From an uncultured Bacteroidota bacterium (GTDB taxonomy: Bacteria > Bacteroidota > Bacteroidia > UKL13-3): a DNA stretch of 64,000 nucleotides. The DNA lies in assembly GCA_903850915.1 (NCBI GenBank), contig CAINMV010000024.1, positions 23,577-87,576 of the forward strand. Reading direction: 5' to 3'. Positions 8,442 to 17,898 of this stretch are shown here, in pieces. The position numbers were made by a program, and so were the translations under genes. Each line of letters begins with the position of its first letter. Positions within the stretch are counted from its first letter, which is position 1. The notes under the pieces are model-generated. The model searched no databases. It worked only from the letters and a program-made list of their open reading frames with translations, and was not told where the DNA came from.

Positions 8442-9848
8442 ATGAAAAATAATATTCTGGTGGTATTCTTATTGCTTAGCATCATGGCCAAAGCACAGCA
8501 AATTTCTTTCCAAAAGAACTATGCTAAAGGCGACCACTCCTATATTTCGGCATTAACCGAACTGAAAAATGCTGATATGATACTTGCTTATTCTAGCATC
8601 ATCATAGATACTTCACATTTGGGGCCGCACACCATATCACAGCATCTAATGAAGATTGATAAAAATGGTAATGAACTATGGGACAAGGCATTAATTGCAG
8701 ACACAACTAGGTTTGAGCAAGATAGATTTACAACACAATATATTGATGAGCTGCCTGATGGCTCTCTGCTACTTGACATCACCCATCCTTATGGTGAAAA
8801 GTATATCGCGCGTTTTGATGCAAATGGCAATCAGCAGTGGCAAACGTATATCCATAATTCCTTCGGCGATTTGAATATTTATAGCCAATTATTAAAGCAG
8901 CATGGACGCAACCTCGCTGTTTCAGACGGAACTGCTATTGTTGTGGGGCAGTCTTTTATGGCAGGCATCTCAAAAGCTACCCTTACATTTCTTAATAAAG
9001 GTGGTGACAGTCACTACGATCGGTATTATTACAATGGGTATTTTAATGATGCCTATTATCTAAATTTCGAACATATTTACACCGTTGGTGTAGAACAAAA
9101 TGGCATAACCGAAACTCTCAATTTTAGCGATTTAAAAACAGACGGCTCAACAAACTATCAAATTAGAAATACACATAAAATTGGCGAAAAGATAATAACA
9201 ACGGCCTTCAGCTACACCTACGATAAAATAAGAGTGGCGGAGAGTATTTCAAGAAAAGATACCGCATTTTGGGTTAATCTTTACGAGTATAACCACCAAG
9301 GCCAGCTCTTATCGACCACCACACATAAACTTAGTTGCGCTGCTGTATATCTTAATCTTTCAGGTAGTGAAATCGATTGGGTGTTAAGCAGTCAATGCAA
9401 GGCCGAATCAAGCCAAACAATTGAGAAAATGCGGTCTAACAAAGTGTTAGCTTTTACCTTTACTGATAGCTTTGATAATGTGACTGTGCTAAAAAAGCTT
9501 CAAGACGAGAACTACATTTTCGCCTTTAGTAAAGGTTCTGGAATTAATATCTGGAAGTTGAACAGCCGTGGAACTTTGCAAACAGGAGTAACTACTGAAG
9601 GTCTATTTTTCCCAAATCCCACAAAAAGCAATTTGGGATTTATAGGAAACTCAGACACCCATAATCACAGTTTGGCAATCAAATTATTTGATATGACCGG
9701 TAATTTAATACGTACATATTCATTTGCAGCTATGGAAGAAGTTGTTTTAAACGTAAGCAACATACGCGAAGGAATTTATATCTATAATGTCCTAACCGAC
9801 CTAGGTGCAGAACTAAAAGGTAAAATTGTAATCGCCCAAAAATATTAA
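8442..9848 (+). CDS. Secreted protein with T9SS type A sorting domain
   Basis: The 468-residue protein has a signal peptide (1-19, ending MAKAQ) and a central region with propeller-like turns such as KNGNELWDKALI and ANGNQQWQTYI, typical of repetitive surface proteins in this phylum. The C-terminal domain of about 75 residues begins FFPNPTKSNLGF and continues through IKLFDMTGNLIRTY and REGIYIYNVL to a basic end, the layout of a type A sorting signal. It is expected to be exported by Sec, then across the outer membrane by T9SS. No enzymatic motif was recognised, so its function is unknown. Confidence 0.82.
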   Translation: MKNNILVVFLLLSIMAKAQQISFQKNYAKGDHSYISALTELKNADMILAYSSIIIDTSHLGPHTISQHLMKIDKNGNELWDKALIADTTRFEQDRFTTQYIDELPDGSLLLDITHPYGEKYIARFDANGNQQWQTYIHNSFGDLNIYSQLLKQHGRNLAVSDGTAIVVGQSFMAGISKATLTFLNKGGDSHYDRYYYNGYFNDAYYLNFEHIYTVGVEQNGITETLNFSDLKTDGSTNYQIRNTHKIGEKIITTAFSYTYDKIRVAESISRKDTAFWVNLYEYNHQGQLLSTTTHKLSCAAVYLNLSGSEIDWVLSSQCKAESSQTIEKMRSNKVLAFTFTDSFDNVTVLKKLQDENYIFAFSKGSGINIWKLNSRGTLQTGVTTEGLFFPNPTKSNLGFIGNSDTHNHSLAIKLFDMTGNLIRTYSFAAMEEVVLNVSNIREGIYIYNVLTDLGAELKGKIVIAQKY

Positions 9849-9998
9849 ATCATTTCAGTTCAAAATATAAAACTAATTATAACATTCTCTACCCAAAGTG
9901 TTTGGTATAACAAAGTCTCATAAGTTATTTCGTTTCTCTGGCAAATATTCTGCTAAAGCTTCGTATTTTAATTCATCACCGTTACATCGTTAATTTTA

Positions 9999-10006
9999 TA
10001 ACTTTG
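9999..10006 (+). promoter_or_regulatory. Minus-7 box TAACTTTG before folP
   Basis: TAACTTTG ends exactly 4 nt before the GTG start of folP, the same gap seen for five other genes, which predicts a leaderless transcript. Confidence 0.5.
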
Positions 10007-10010
10007 CATT

Positions 10011-10835
10011 GTGTTTATCAATTGCAATGGTACTTTAGTAAATGTCCAAACACCATTGGTTATGGGCATTATCAATCTCACTCCTGATTCGTTTTTTAGC
10101 TCTAGCCGTGCTGAAAACGACAATCAAATATTACATTCATGCGAAAAAATGCTAGCTGCAGGCGCCACATTTATTGATATCGGAGGCTACTCTACCCGTC
10201 CTGGAGCATCTCATATAAGTGAAGAAGAAGAATTGTCGCGAGTGATTCATGGTGTTAAAACAATCAAAAAATCTTTCAAGGATGTCATACTTTCTGTCGA
10301 CACATTCAGGAGTGAAGTGGCCCGTATAGCTGTAGAAAATGGGGTTGCAATGGTAAACGATATTTCTGCTGGAGATGATGATCCATTAATGATGAAGACC
10401 ATAGCAAAGCTTCAAGTTCCATATATTATGATGCATAAAAGGGGTACGCCAAAAAACATGAATTCGTTTACCTCATATGGTGATGTTACACAAGAGGTCC
10501 TTGATTATTTAATTGAAAAAGTCAATACATGCACAAAAATACATATTCATGATACTGTTGTTGATCCTGGATTTGGATTTGCAAAAACGCTGGATCAAAA
10601 TTACACCTTACTTCAAAATCTTGATGTTTTAAAGATTTTGAAGAAGCCAGTTTTGGTAGGGATTTCACGAAAAAAGATGATTCAAGAAGTGATTCAATCT
10701 GATGCAGGAAACGCGTTAAATGGAACAACCGTAGCAAATACCATTGCGCTTTTAAAGGGTGCCAACATTTTGAGAGTGCATGATGTTAAGGAGGCGATAG
10801 AGTGTATTAAAATCGTGCGCCAAATCAATAAATAA
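10011..10835 (+). CDS. folP: Dihydropteroate synthase
   Basis: Condenses 7,8-dihydropterin pyrophosphate with p-aminobenzoate in folate synthesis; it is the sulfonamide target. The 274-residue TIM barrel shows VMGIINLTPDSFF near the N-terminus, the pterin-binding GATFIDIGGYSTRPGA block, SVDTFRSEVA, VNDISAG, MMHKRGTP, DPGFGFAKT and VGISRK, all in canonical order. The start is a GTG at 10011, chosen because the family's first beta strand begins here and a minus-7 box ends 4 nt upstream. The loop after DSFF (SSSRAEN) differs from the usual DGG sequence, but the catalytic elements are intact. Confidence 0.94.
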   Translation: MFINCNGTLVNVQTPLVMGIINLTPDSFFSSSRAENDNQILHSCEKMLAAGATFIDIGGYSTRPGASHISEEEELSRVIHGVKTIKKSFKDVILSVDTFRSEVARIAVENGVAMVNDISAGDDDPLMMKTIAKLQVPYIMMHKRGTPKNMNSFTSYGDVTQEVLDYLIEKVNTCTKIHIHDTVVDPGFGFAKTLDQNYTLLQNLDVLKILKKPVLVGISRKKMIQEVIQSDAGNALNGTTVANTIALLKGANILRVHDVKEAIECIKIVRQINK

Positions 10836-10856
10836 TAAAAAGCAACGAAAAAAAAT

Positions 10857-10864
10857 TATCTTCG
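10857..10864 (+). promoter_or_regulatory. Minus-7 box TATCTTCG
   Basis: TATCTTCG sits 33 nt before the start of the secreted protein at 10898 and is identical to the box before bamD. Confidence 0.4.
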
Positions 10865-10897
10865 TCAAACGAATCAAGCTATTACATCAACCCAAAC

Positions 10898-12268
10898 ATG
10901 AGAAAATTACTATTCCTTAACACACTACTCTTATTTAGTTGCATTACGAAGGCTCAAATTCTTAATGCAGATTTCGAAAACTGGAATACAATTACATTTG
11001 ACAATATTGACACTTGGACAACGCAAGGTAAGGTGACAAAAGTAGCTTCAGCACAACAAGGTAGTTTTGCTGCAAAAATTGAAACAAACAATCAAGGATT
11101 ACTTTTAACACCAGGGGCGATGGCCTTAACAAGTGCTTTTCCAGATGGATATCCATACACATCTAAAATTGATACTGTTAAAATTTGGGTGAAATACAAT
11201 ATCGCAAATATGGATACTGCAACCATCCATATTGAACAATTTAATAATGTCAATTTAGTGCGCGCTGGTAATCGATTTGTTACAGCAGGCAATGTTGGTA
11301 ACTGGACAGAGCTAAGTATTCCAATGGAGGCATTGGATACAATATCTAATCCATTATCCATTCTAATCACTATCAATAACACACTTGACTACAACCCTCA
11401 AATTACCAGCTTTATTGTTGTTGATAACATCCGTTGTTACTATAAAGGCATATTGCAAACAAGCCTTCCAAACAATAGCTTCGAAACATGGACGTCACAG
11501 TCTATAAAAGAAATCACCGATTGGACCACCAGTAATGAGTTATTATCACAGTTTGGAATTGATAGCATTAACTGTGAACAAACATCATCAGCGCAAAAAG
11601 GAAATTATGGAGTAAAGATTCATACTATAGATATTTTTGGAACTTTTATTCCTGGAGGTATGGTAACCGGAGCGCATCGACTTGACGCAGCTCAAGATCC
11701 AGCCACCTTCCCAACAATTGCAGTAAATGAACGATATAGCTCACTTAGTGGATATCTTAAATTTACCAAACAAGCCACTGATTTTGGAGAAGCCGCTGTA
11801 TACATGTTTAAAAATGGATTGCTCATTGGCCAAGGTCATTACTACCAAAAAGGATCTCTAAATACTTACACGCAGTTTGAAGCTAAGATAGATTATGACC
11901 TCTCTTTCAGTGGCATTCCGGATAGTGCTACAATTATCTTCCTATCTGCTTCCGATCCTAATAATGCTAGCGGAGCATGTGTTTTATGGGTAGACAACAT
12001 TCAATTAAATAAATTTAGCCTAGGAATTAAAAACAACCAAGAGAAGCATCTCGTTTACCCTAATCCTTTCAACAATGAACTCCATTTCAACTGCAATGCA
12101 GAAGATGCTATGGCAATTATTACCGCATCGGATGGTAAGGAAGTTTTCTCTCAAACTATGAGTAAAGGCAGAAACGACATAAATACAATCGCCCTCGCAA
12201 ATGGCGTTTATATTTTGAAAATTATAGATGGTAATGAACTCAGTACAATTAAGATTGTGAAACGCTAA
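10898..12268 (+). CDS. Secreted two-module protein with T9SS type A sorting domain
   Basis: The 456-residue protein has a signal peptide (about 1-20, ending ITKAQ) and two tandem jelly-roll-like modules. Each opens with an NxxFExW phrase (NADFENWNTI near 24 and NNSFETWTSQ near 196) and contains WVDNIQLNKF- or VVDNIRCYYK-like strands. The modules resemble carbohydrate-binding-like domains often seen in Bacteroidota surface proteins. The C-terminal domain (YPNPFNNELHF ... ANGVYILKIIDG ... IVKR) is a clear type A sorting signal. Ligand and function are unknown; the carbohydrate-binding idea is inference from fold-like features only. Confidence 0.8.
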   Translation: MRKLLFLNTLLLFSCITKAQILNADFENWNTITFDNIDTWTTQGKVTKVASAQQGSFAAKIETNNQGLLLTPGAMALTSAFPDGYPYTSKIDTVKIWVKYNIANMDTATIHIEQFNNVNLVRAGNRFVTAGNVGNWTELSIPMEALDTISNPLSILITINNTLDYNPQITSFIVVDNIRCYYKGILQTSLPNNSFETWTSQSIKEITDWTTSNELLSQFGIDSINCEQTSSAQKGNYGVKIHTIDIFGTFIPGGMVTGAHRLDAAQDPATFPTIAVNERYSSLSGYLKFTKQATDFGEAAVYMFKNGLLIGQGHYYQKGSLNTYTQFEAKIDYDLSFSGIPDSATIIFLSASDPNNASGACVLWVDNIQLNKFSLGIKNNQEKHLVYPNPFNNELHFNCNAEDAMAIITASDGKEVFSQTMSKGRNDINTIALANGVYILKIIDGNELSTIKIVKR

Positions 12269-12314
12269 TCAGCCGATCTAACTATTGCATTTTTATTTGA
12301 ATGTACTTTGAAAG

Positions 12315-12788
12315 CTAATTTCTTTTTGCTTTCATGGCATCAAGAACTTCTGAGAACTGATCTGCATTACTATAACCAACACTCATTTCTACAATTGTGG
12401 TTTTTCCGCTTGGAATAAGGAATATAATAGTAGGATAACCTGTAACTCCAGCATGGTTTGTGATTTCATAGAGCAACTGCTTTCCATCGTATTGCTTCCC
12501 TTTAAAAAGATAAGTCTGATTTAACTCCGGATTTAGTTTAATTGGAACGAAGTCCGCCGCAATTTTATTTTGAATTTGCTGATTACTGTAAGTGTCTTTA
12601 TCCATCTTTTTGCACCAACCACACCATTCCGTGTAGCAGTCAACCAACGCAATTTTCTTCTTCTTAGTAGCTAATGCCGAGCCATCATTCCACCCCATCC
12701 ATTTCATTTCTGGCACCGCCTGATTAGGCTTAAAAGAGGTTACAGAGAAGAATAATGCAGTGATTACGAGTATTTTAATAGATTTCAT
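12315..12788 (-). CDS. Periplasmic thioredoxin-like protein (CGWC)
   Basis: The 157-residue protein has a signal peptide (about 1-18) and a thioredoxin fold with active site EWCGWCKKMD (Cys56 and Cys59), followed by GYPTIIFLIPSG, the cis-proline strand. It resembles the thioredoxin_7/DUF255-like group that reduces or isomerises thiols in the envelope. Exact partners cannot be inferred. A minus-7 box (TATATTTG, 12793-12800) ends 4 nt before the ATG. The convergent T9SS gene ends 46 nt away. Confidence 0.85.
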   Translation of the reverse strand: MKSIKILVITALFFSVTSFKPNQAVPEMKWMGWNDGSALATKKKKIALVDCYTEWCGWCKKMDKDTYSNQQIQNKIAADFVPIKLNPELNQTYLFKGKQYDGKQLLYEITNHAGVTGYPTIIFLIPSGKTTIVEMSVGYSNADQFSEVLDAMKAKRN

Positions 12789-12792
12789 AATT

Positions 12793-12800
12793 CAAATATA
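12793..12800 (-). promoter_or_regulatory. Minus-7 box TATATTTG for the thioredoxin-like gene
   Basis: The minus-strand TATATTTG ends 4 nt before the ATG at 12788, predicting a leaderless mRNA. Confidence 0.5.
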
Positions 12801-12853
12801 AGGCAACAATAAGAAATAACAAAGCTAAATAACAAAGATTAAATACACTTAGG

Positions 12854-13642
12854 TTAGCGTGTGTTGATGTAATGCTGGATTTTAAAAATATCCTCAGCAT
12901 TGGCCGATGTTTTTTCTGCCACTTCTGCTAGTGTAACGTTTTTTATTTCGGCTAGCTTTGTCGCGACTTCAACTATATAAGAACTCTCATTTCTTTTACC
13001 TCTATAAGGCATTGGAGCCAAATAAGGCGCATCAGTTTCCAATACTAAATGATCTAAAGAAATGTCTTTTAGTATAGTTGAAACCTCCGCATTCTTAAAC
13101 GTAAGTACCCCTCCTATCCCTAAATAAAAGCCCATTTCAATCACTTTTTGCGCTTGAGGTAATGTTCCGCCCCAGCAATGAAAAACACCTCCAGTAAATA
13201 ACTGATGCTGCTCAATCAAGGCAATACATTCTGCAGTGGCATCACGACTATGTATACTTACCGGCAAATGCAATTCCTTGGCAAGCATCATTTGATAAAC
13301 AAATGCCGATCTCTGCCGATCAAAAGTTGATTTATCCCAATACAAATCTAGGCCTATTTCACCAACAGCTAAATAATGACTGTGACGCAAATACTCCTCA
13401 ATTAACTGCATCTCATTTTCCCAATCTTCGCTGACGTTGCAGGGGTGCAAACCCATCATCGGAAATACGTTTTCTGGAAATTGCTTACATAATTCGAGCA
13501 TACCATCGATAGTACTCAAATCAACATTCGGTAAAAGCAAGTGCTTGACGTCTCTGCTTATTGCACGATTGACCATTTCCAAATTATCGGGGTCAAATTG
13601 CACATCGTATAAATGAGTATGGGTATCTGTTAAATGTGGCAT
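12854..13642 (-). CDS. TatD-family metal-dependent hydrolase
   Basis: Amidohydrolase-fold metal-dependent nuclease/deoxyribonuclease family. The 262-residue protein has the metal-binding DTHTHLYD near the N-terminus, VGEIGLDLYW (metal Glu), SIHSRDA and FHCWGG (metal His residues) and LETDAPYLAP (catalytic Asp), the complete TatD set. Biological roles proposed for the family include 3'-5' exonuclease activity in DNA repair. It starts 2 nt after the stop of the upstream flavin reductase gene, so the two form an operon. Confidence 0.92.
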   Translation of the reverse strand: MPHLTDTHTHLYDVQFDPDNLEMVNRAISRDVKHLLLPNVDLSTIDGMLELCKQFPENVFPMMGLHPCNVSEDWENEMQLIEEYLRHSHYLAVGEIGLDLYWDKSTFDRQRSAFVYQMMLAKELHLPVSIHSRDATAECIALIEQHQLFTGGVFHCWGGTLPQAQKVIEMGFYLGIGGVLTFKNAEVSTILKDISLDHLVLETDAPYLAPMPYRGKRNESSYIVEVATKLAEIKNVTLAEVAEKTSANAEDIFKIQHYINTR

Positions 13643-13644
13643 CT

Positions 13645-14544
13645 CTATTTTTCCATTTTAATAAGTAGCAACATCCAAGCCTCAACTACATTTCCTGCAT
13701 CCAACAATTGTTTTGCTTTCATGTGAAGTTGAATCTCTAAATTTTCAGGATCCGTTTCTAATCGATAAATGAGGTTACGTATTTCACTATTATTGTTTAC
13801 CATTTCTACCTCTTCGGAATTAGGAAGCTTCTCAACATTTGCCAACTGACCTAAATTATTGGCTGAGAGTATATGCGAGTTTCTAATACTTTCAGGCAAG
13901 GCATCGATACCAATGCCCCTATTTTTATTCGGCTTCTCTACATCGAATAATGCCAAGCCACTAGCACGCACGTATGTGTCGGCTCCAAGCCTCCCTACCA
14001 AATCAATTTTATTTTGATCTATCACCCCCTTTGCATTAATTATGCTTTCGCGAATATGCATCATCACTATTTCACATATCACAAGGTTGCCGGCTCCACC
14101 TTCTTGGCCCGTTTCGATAACTTGCTTAACTATACATTCAATTTGTACCGGACTCTCTTTTACGCGAAAAGGTTTTATCTTCACCGAAGCTTCTTTTGTA
14201 AAACCTGCTTTAACAAACTCATCTGTACCTTTTGGATATTCGCAACTCGCCAAACTTACCTGCTGTACCATATCGTAATTAACAACATTAATACAAACCT
14301 CCATATTCGCCATTATATTTTCTAGAGTATGCTTAATGGTATTGTCTCGAACGCGTCGTGCAGGTGAAAAAATAAGCGTCGGAGGATTGCTTCCAAAAGC
14401 ATTAAAGAAGCTATAAGGACTCAAATTACTAATTCCATTGTTATCTATTGTACTGGCAAAACAAATCGGTCGAGGCGCTACGCTCGATAACATATGGGCA
14501 TGCAATTCAGCCGTCGAAACAGTATGTGGGTCGATAGAAATCAT
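13645..14544 (-). CDS. Flavin reductase-like FMN-binding protein
   Basis: The 299-residue protein has an N-terminal FMN-binding split-barrel domain (about 15-190) with SVAPRPICFASTID, SNLSPYSFFNAFGSNPP and FSPARRVRDNT, all typical of the flavin reductase/DIM6-NTAB group. A C-terminal extension of about 100 residues, with RGIGIDALPESIRNS and a helical end, is common in Bacteroidota members. Substrate is unknown. It is the first gene of a two-gene operon with tatD, and a TAAATTTG box ends 4 nt before its ATG. Confidence 0.88.
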   Translation of the reverse strand: MISIDPHTVSTAELHAHMLSSVAPRPICFASTIDNNGISNLSPYSFFNAFGSNPPTLIFSPARRVRDNTIKHTLENIMANMEVCINVVNYDMVQQVSLASCEYPKGTDEFVKAGFTKEASVKIKPFRVKESPVQIECIVKQVIETGQEGGAGNLVICEIVMMHIRESIINAKGVIDQNKIDLVGRLGADTYVRASGLALFDVEKPNKNRGIGIDALPESIRNSHILSANNLGQLANVEKLPNSEEVEMVNNNSEIRNLIYRLETDPENLEIQLHMKAKQLLDAGNVVEAWMLLLIKMEK

Positions 14545-14548
14545 AATG

Positions 14549-14556
14549 CAAATTTA
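14549..14556 (-). promoter_or_regulatory. Minus-7 box TAAATTTG for the flavin reductase-tatD operon
   Basis: The minus-strand TAAATTTG ends 4 nt before the ATG at 14544, predicting a leaderless mRNA. Confidence 0.5.
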
Positions 14557-14761
14557 AAGAAAAGTAGTCGTACGTCATCTCTTCTAATCGGTGATATTTA
14601 CAATGGCATTATATAACAAAAAGCTATGTCTTGATTCTAGATTAAGTGCCTAATTTTTTTACAGAACTAGTTGTCGCGCTATCTATGGCGAGTAATAGCT
14701 TGAAGCAATAGCATTATTTGACATATATGTTTGAATGTTAATTTGAAATTACGCTAAAGTT

Positions 14762-15478
14762 ATGTTAATTGCAACGTTATACATGGAAGACTTTTTATCC
14801 CTTTATTCAAAGATTGAAAACCCAACATTAGAGATGGTGTTTTTCACTTTTCTACTTTCCTTTTTGCTGGGGGTGCTTATTGCTGTAATTTACACCAAAA
14901 CAACACCAAACACGATTAAAACTCCGAATTTTGTGCAAGCAATGATATTAAGCACAATCATAGCCTCTACTGTTATTCAATCCACTAACAATAGTATCAG
15001 TTCTGGGCTAGGTATACTAGGCGCTCTCACAATTCTAAACTTCAGAACAAACTTTAGAGACCCCCGAGATATCATTTTTATGTTTGCCGCTATTAGCACC
15101 GGAATTGCCTGTGGTTCTTATGTCTTCCTAATTGCTATTGTTGGTATAGTAGGCTTTTCCATAATTGCTATTGTACTTAGCTTCACTCCTTTCTATCTCG
15201 GAAACCACTTAGTTTGGGAGCTCCGATTGCGGTTTGATAAGAAACAAGATAAAGAAACTTTTGTTGAAGAAACATTGACTCTTTTTTGTAAGAAATACAC
15301 TAATGAGAGTATTAGAAATGATGTCTCGAAAGAAAATATTCCCTTTTTAGAATGCGAGTACGTGGTAATTCTGAAAGACGATTCAGAAGCCAAAAAGTTT
15401 CTAAGTGTTCTTGAAGAAGGCGGAGTAATGGTAAGAAAATACAACAAGCAAAACACAGAATTCACATCCAACGATTGA
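14762..15478 (+). CDS. DUF4956 family membrane protein
   Basis: The 238-residue integral membrane protein has about four hydrophobic segments (near 25-45, 58-75, and a long pair within 100-150) and a soluble C-terminal domain of about 75 residues. The conserved block GALTILNFRTNFRDPRD followed by IIFMFAAISTGIACG is the signature of DUF4956. In other bacteria this family often neighbours VTC-type polyphosphate polymerase and CotH-like genes; its activity is not known. Here it overlaps the HlyD-like gene by 1 nt (TGATG) and is followed by a TolC-like gene, so it probably forms the inner-membrane part of an envelope-spanning system. ATG at 14783 is an alternative start. Confidence 0.75.
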   Translation: MLIATLYMEDFLSLYSKIENPTLEMVFFTFLLSFLLGVLIAVIYTKTTPNTIKTPNFVQAMILSTIIASTVIQSTNNSISSGLGILGALTILNFRTNFRDPRDIIFMFAAISTGIACGSYVFLIAIVGIVGFSIIAIVLSFTPFYLGNHLVWELRLRFDKKQDKETFVEETLTLFCKKYTNESIRNDVSKENIPFLECEYVVILKDDSEAKKFLSVLEEGGVMVRKYNKQNTEFTSND

Positions 15479-16470
15479 TGAAGAAGATAAACATATTATA
15501 CGTGTTTTGGATAATTGCATTAATCCTTTTCATTTGGCTTATGTTAAACCTGAAAACACAAGTCACGAAGACCATTTTTGGAACTGCAACCACCCAAGTT
15601 TATTCTATGAATGTAGAATACGCGACCATCGTGAATGAATGTAAGGTGCACCAAGGAGATAGAGTAAAGAAAGGTGATACACTGCTGGTATTGCTTCGTG
15701 GCGAAATGGATAAGAGCATTAGCGATGTCTTCTCGATGATAAATCAACTTGACGTTGATCGCAATGCGAAAAATCAAATCTTGGATAAAGAAGAGGCTAT
15801 TTTCAATGCACAACAAGCATCAAAAATTAGTGCTATTAATGCACAAATTACTATCCTCGAAAAAGAAATCGAGATTCAAAATAATTTATTATACGCTATT
15901 GGTCAAGAAAAAACAAAACCTACAAACAACATTAAACAGTTGGAGCTGGCTGGATTAAAAGAGTCTTTAGAACAGCTAAGGATTCAAAGTATAGAACAGA
16001 AGAAATCTTATAATACACAGCGCGAAGGGAACAACAAAAGTTATGAGGCGCGTTTGGCAACAAATAAAAATGACATTGACTACTATCAACTTGAAAAACA
16101 TAAAATGATTGTAGTGGCTCCTTGCGATGGTATTGTAGATAATGTTTATGTGCTCCCCAAAGATATGGCGCCCCAATACAAAGAACTTATTAGAATTAAT
16201 AGTGTTACACCGAATCGAGTTACAGGTTTTATTCACGAAAGTATGGCAATACCATTTCAGCTTGGCGATAGTGTACTACTTACCTCTGCAGCACGTCAAG
16301 AAATATCGTGTAAAGGGATGATTATTGGAAATGGGAATCATCTCGTAGAGCTACCTTTAAGATTACGTAAATTTGTTGAACTTAGGGCTTGGGGACGAGA
16401 AATATTCGTACAAATGAATCCTGATAATAATTTTTACATCGATGAGAAAATTCTAATTCAGATAAATTGA
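15478..16470 (+). CDS. HlyD-like periplasmic adaptor (membrane fusion) protein
   Basis: The 330-residue protein has one N-terminal transmembrane segment (about 3-22), a biotinyl-lipoyl-like half-motif (VHQGDRVKKGDTLLVL), a long coiled-coil hairpin (about 75-195, rich in Glu, Lys and Gln), the returning lipoyl half (IVVAPCDGIVDNVYVLPKD), and a beta-barrel region. This is the layout of HlyD-type adaptors that bridge an inner-membrane protein to a TolC channel. The ATG at 15478 overlaps the previous stop by one base and is preferred to the TTG three bases upstream. The partner encoded next to it is a DUF4956 protein, not an ABC or RND pump, which is unusual. Confidence 0.8.
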   Translation: MKKINILYVFWIIALILFIWLMLNLKTQVTKTIFGTATTQVYSMNVEYATIVNECKVHQGDRVKKGDTLLVLLRGEMDKSISDVFSMINQLDVDRNAKNQILDKEEAIFNAQQASKISAINAQITILEKEIEIQNNLLYAIGQEKTKPTNNIKQLELAGLKESLEQLRIQSIEQKKSYNTQREGNNKSYEARLATNKNDIDYYQLEKHKMIVVAPCDGIVDNVYVLPKDMAPQYKELIRINSVTPNRVTGFIHESMAIPFQLGDSVLLTSAARQEISCKGMIIGNGNHLVELPLRLRKFVELRAWGREIFVQMNPDNNFYIDEKILIQIN

Positions 16471-16480
16471 GCTCTCCGTT

Positions 16481-17764
16481 ATGATGCGTAAGACTTTTCA
16501 TCTCATTCTGTTTTTGCTTTGTTTCTCGGGTGAAATTTTCGCTCAGACTGTGTCTCTTGAGCAAATATTGGCGACTTCACTAAATGATGAACGCGTTACT
16601 CGAGATGCGCAAATGGAACAATTTACTAACAACTTAAACTTCAATCTGCCTCCGGTTAAAAAAATTGAGTTACGCTTAGGGCTTAATGGGAATAACACCT
16701 CTGACACCCTAGATGGCAATTTGAGAAATGAAGATTATTATTCGTTAAATTTAACGACCAACAAGCGTAAAGAAATGAAACTTCAAAAGCAAATTAAGCC
16801 TGCTCAAGTTAATTTGTTTAATAAAGAAAAAGAGATGTTTCAAATGCAGGCCATTCAAGACCGTTATACTGTGCTTACAAGTCTTTATTATAATACAGAA
16901 GCACTTAAAAAGAAAAAGGAATTACAAGATCTCTTAAATAAAAAAAATGAACTTCTACAGAACCTTCTGAACGAAGGTATTACTATAAAAATCAATGATG
17001 CCTTAGATACTGAAAAAGATTTGGTGCTTGTATTCAATATGATTCAAGAGGAAGAAAATGCAATAACCATTAACAAAGCGAAGCTGTGTCAATTTTTCAG
17101 TACCTCAAAAGAACTTTTTGTTGACTTTAAGGGTATGATTACACCAAAAAAAATCATTGCAAATAATATTTTGTTAAAACAAGATAGTATCAACCAACAT
17201 CCATCCGTGATTTATAAAGAAGCGCAATATCAACTTGCTGCTGCTAACAATATTTTAGAGCGAGCTCAAAACACAAATGTGCTAAACTCATTTCAAGTGG
17301 GATATAATCGTCCGGTTTACACCTCCGAAATATTAAAAAAATTTAAGCCAGAGAACACCTTGACATTCCGGGTAGGTATTAGTATTCCTATAATGGGCAA
17401 TTATAATTTTAATCGGAACAACACCAACATTCAACAATATAATGCGCTACTTAACTGGCAGACATCGCAGGTAATACAAGATAAAACTATTAATGTACAA
17501 GAGTCGCGCTTTGAAAACAGTATACGACAATATAATGCTTTAATAGATATTTATTCCAAAAGCATCATTTCGAGGTTATTAGAGAATGAAAAGGTAGTTG
17601 CGCAAAGTACTGCACTCGAATTAATTGATATGCGAATTGCGAAGAAGAAAATAGAGATAAATATGCTTCTAAGTGCTGGAACACTCACTCAAAACTACAT
17701 TCAATTGCTTGAGAATAAAGGCCTTTTGAATTATTCAACTAGAAGTCAATACCTTTTAGAATAA
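16481..17764 (+). CDS. TolC-family outer membrane protein
   Basis: The 427-residue protein has a signal peptide (about 1-22, ending EIFAQ), then VSLEQILATSLND and two halves rich in long amphipathic helices with amphipathic strands between, consistent with the outer-membrane efflux protein fold. The family's usual duplicated layout is visible although sequence conservation is low. It begins 10 nt after the HlyD-like gene, completing a three-gene cluster with the DUF4956 protein. It is expected to form the outer-membrane exit channel; the exported substrate is unknown. Confidence 0.75.
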   Translation: MMRKTFHLILFLLCFSGEIFAQTVSLEQILATSLNDERVTRDAQMEQFTNNLNFNLPPVKKIELRLGLNGNNTSDTLDGNLRNEDYYSLNLTTNKRKEMKLQKQIKPAQVNLFNKEKEMFQMQAIQDRYTVLTSLYYNTEALKKKKELQDLLNKKNELLQNLLNEGITIKINDALDTEKDLVLVFNMIQEEENAITINKAKLCQFFSTSKELFVDFKGMITPKKIIANNILLKQDSINQHPSVIYKEAQYQLAAANNILERAQNTNVLNSFQVGYNRPVYTSEILKKFKPENTLTFRVGISIPIMGNYNFNRNNTNIQQYNALLNWQTSQVIQDKTINVQESRFENSIRQYNALIDIYSKSIISRLLENEKVVAQSTALELIDMRIAKKKIEINMLLSAGTLTQNYIQLLENKGLLNYSTRSQYLLE

Positions 17765-17898
17765 ATAAAAACGTCCACTATTGCTCCACTTTATCGTTAG
17801 CCTTTTTCGTTAAAGATTATTAATTATAATCTCTTATTCTTTACTTTTCTTGACTTCCGCCTTGGAATCGGTTACGATTGATTTAATTTGCAGCCGAT

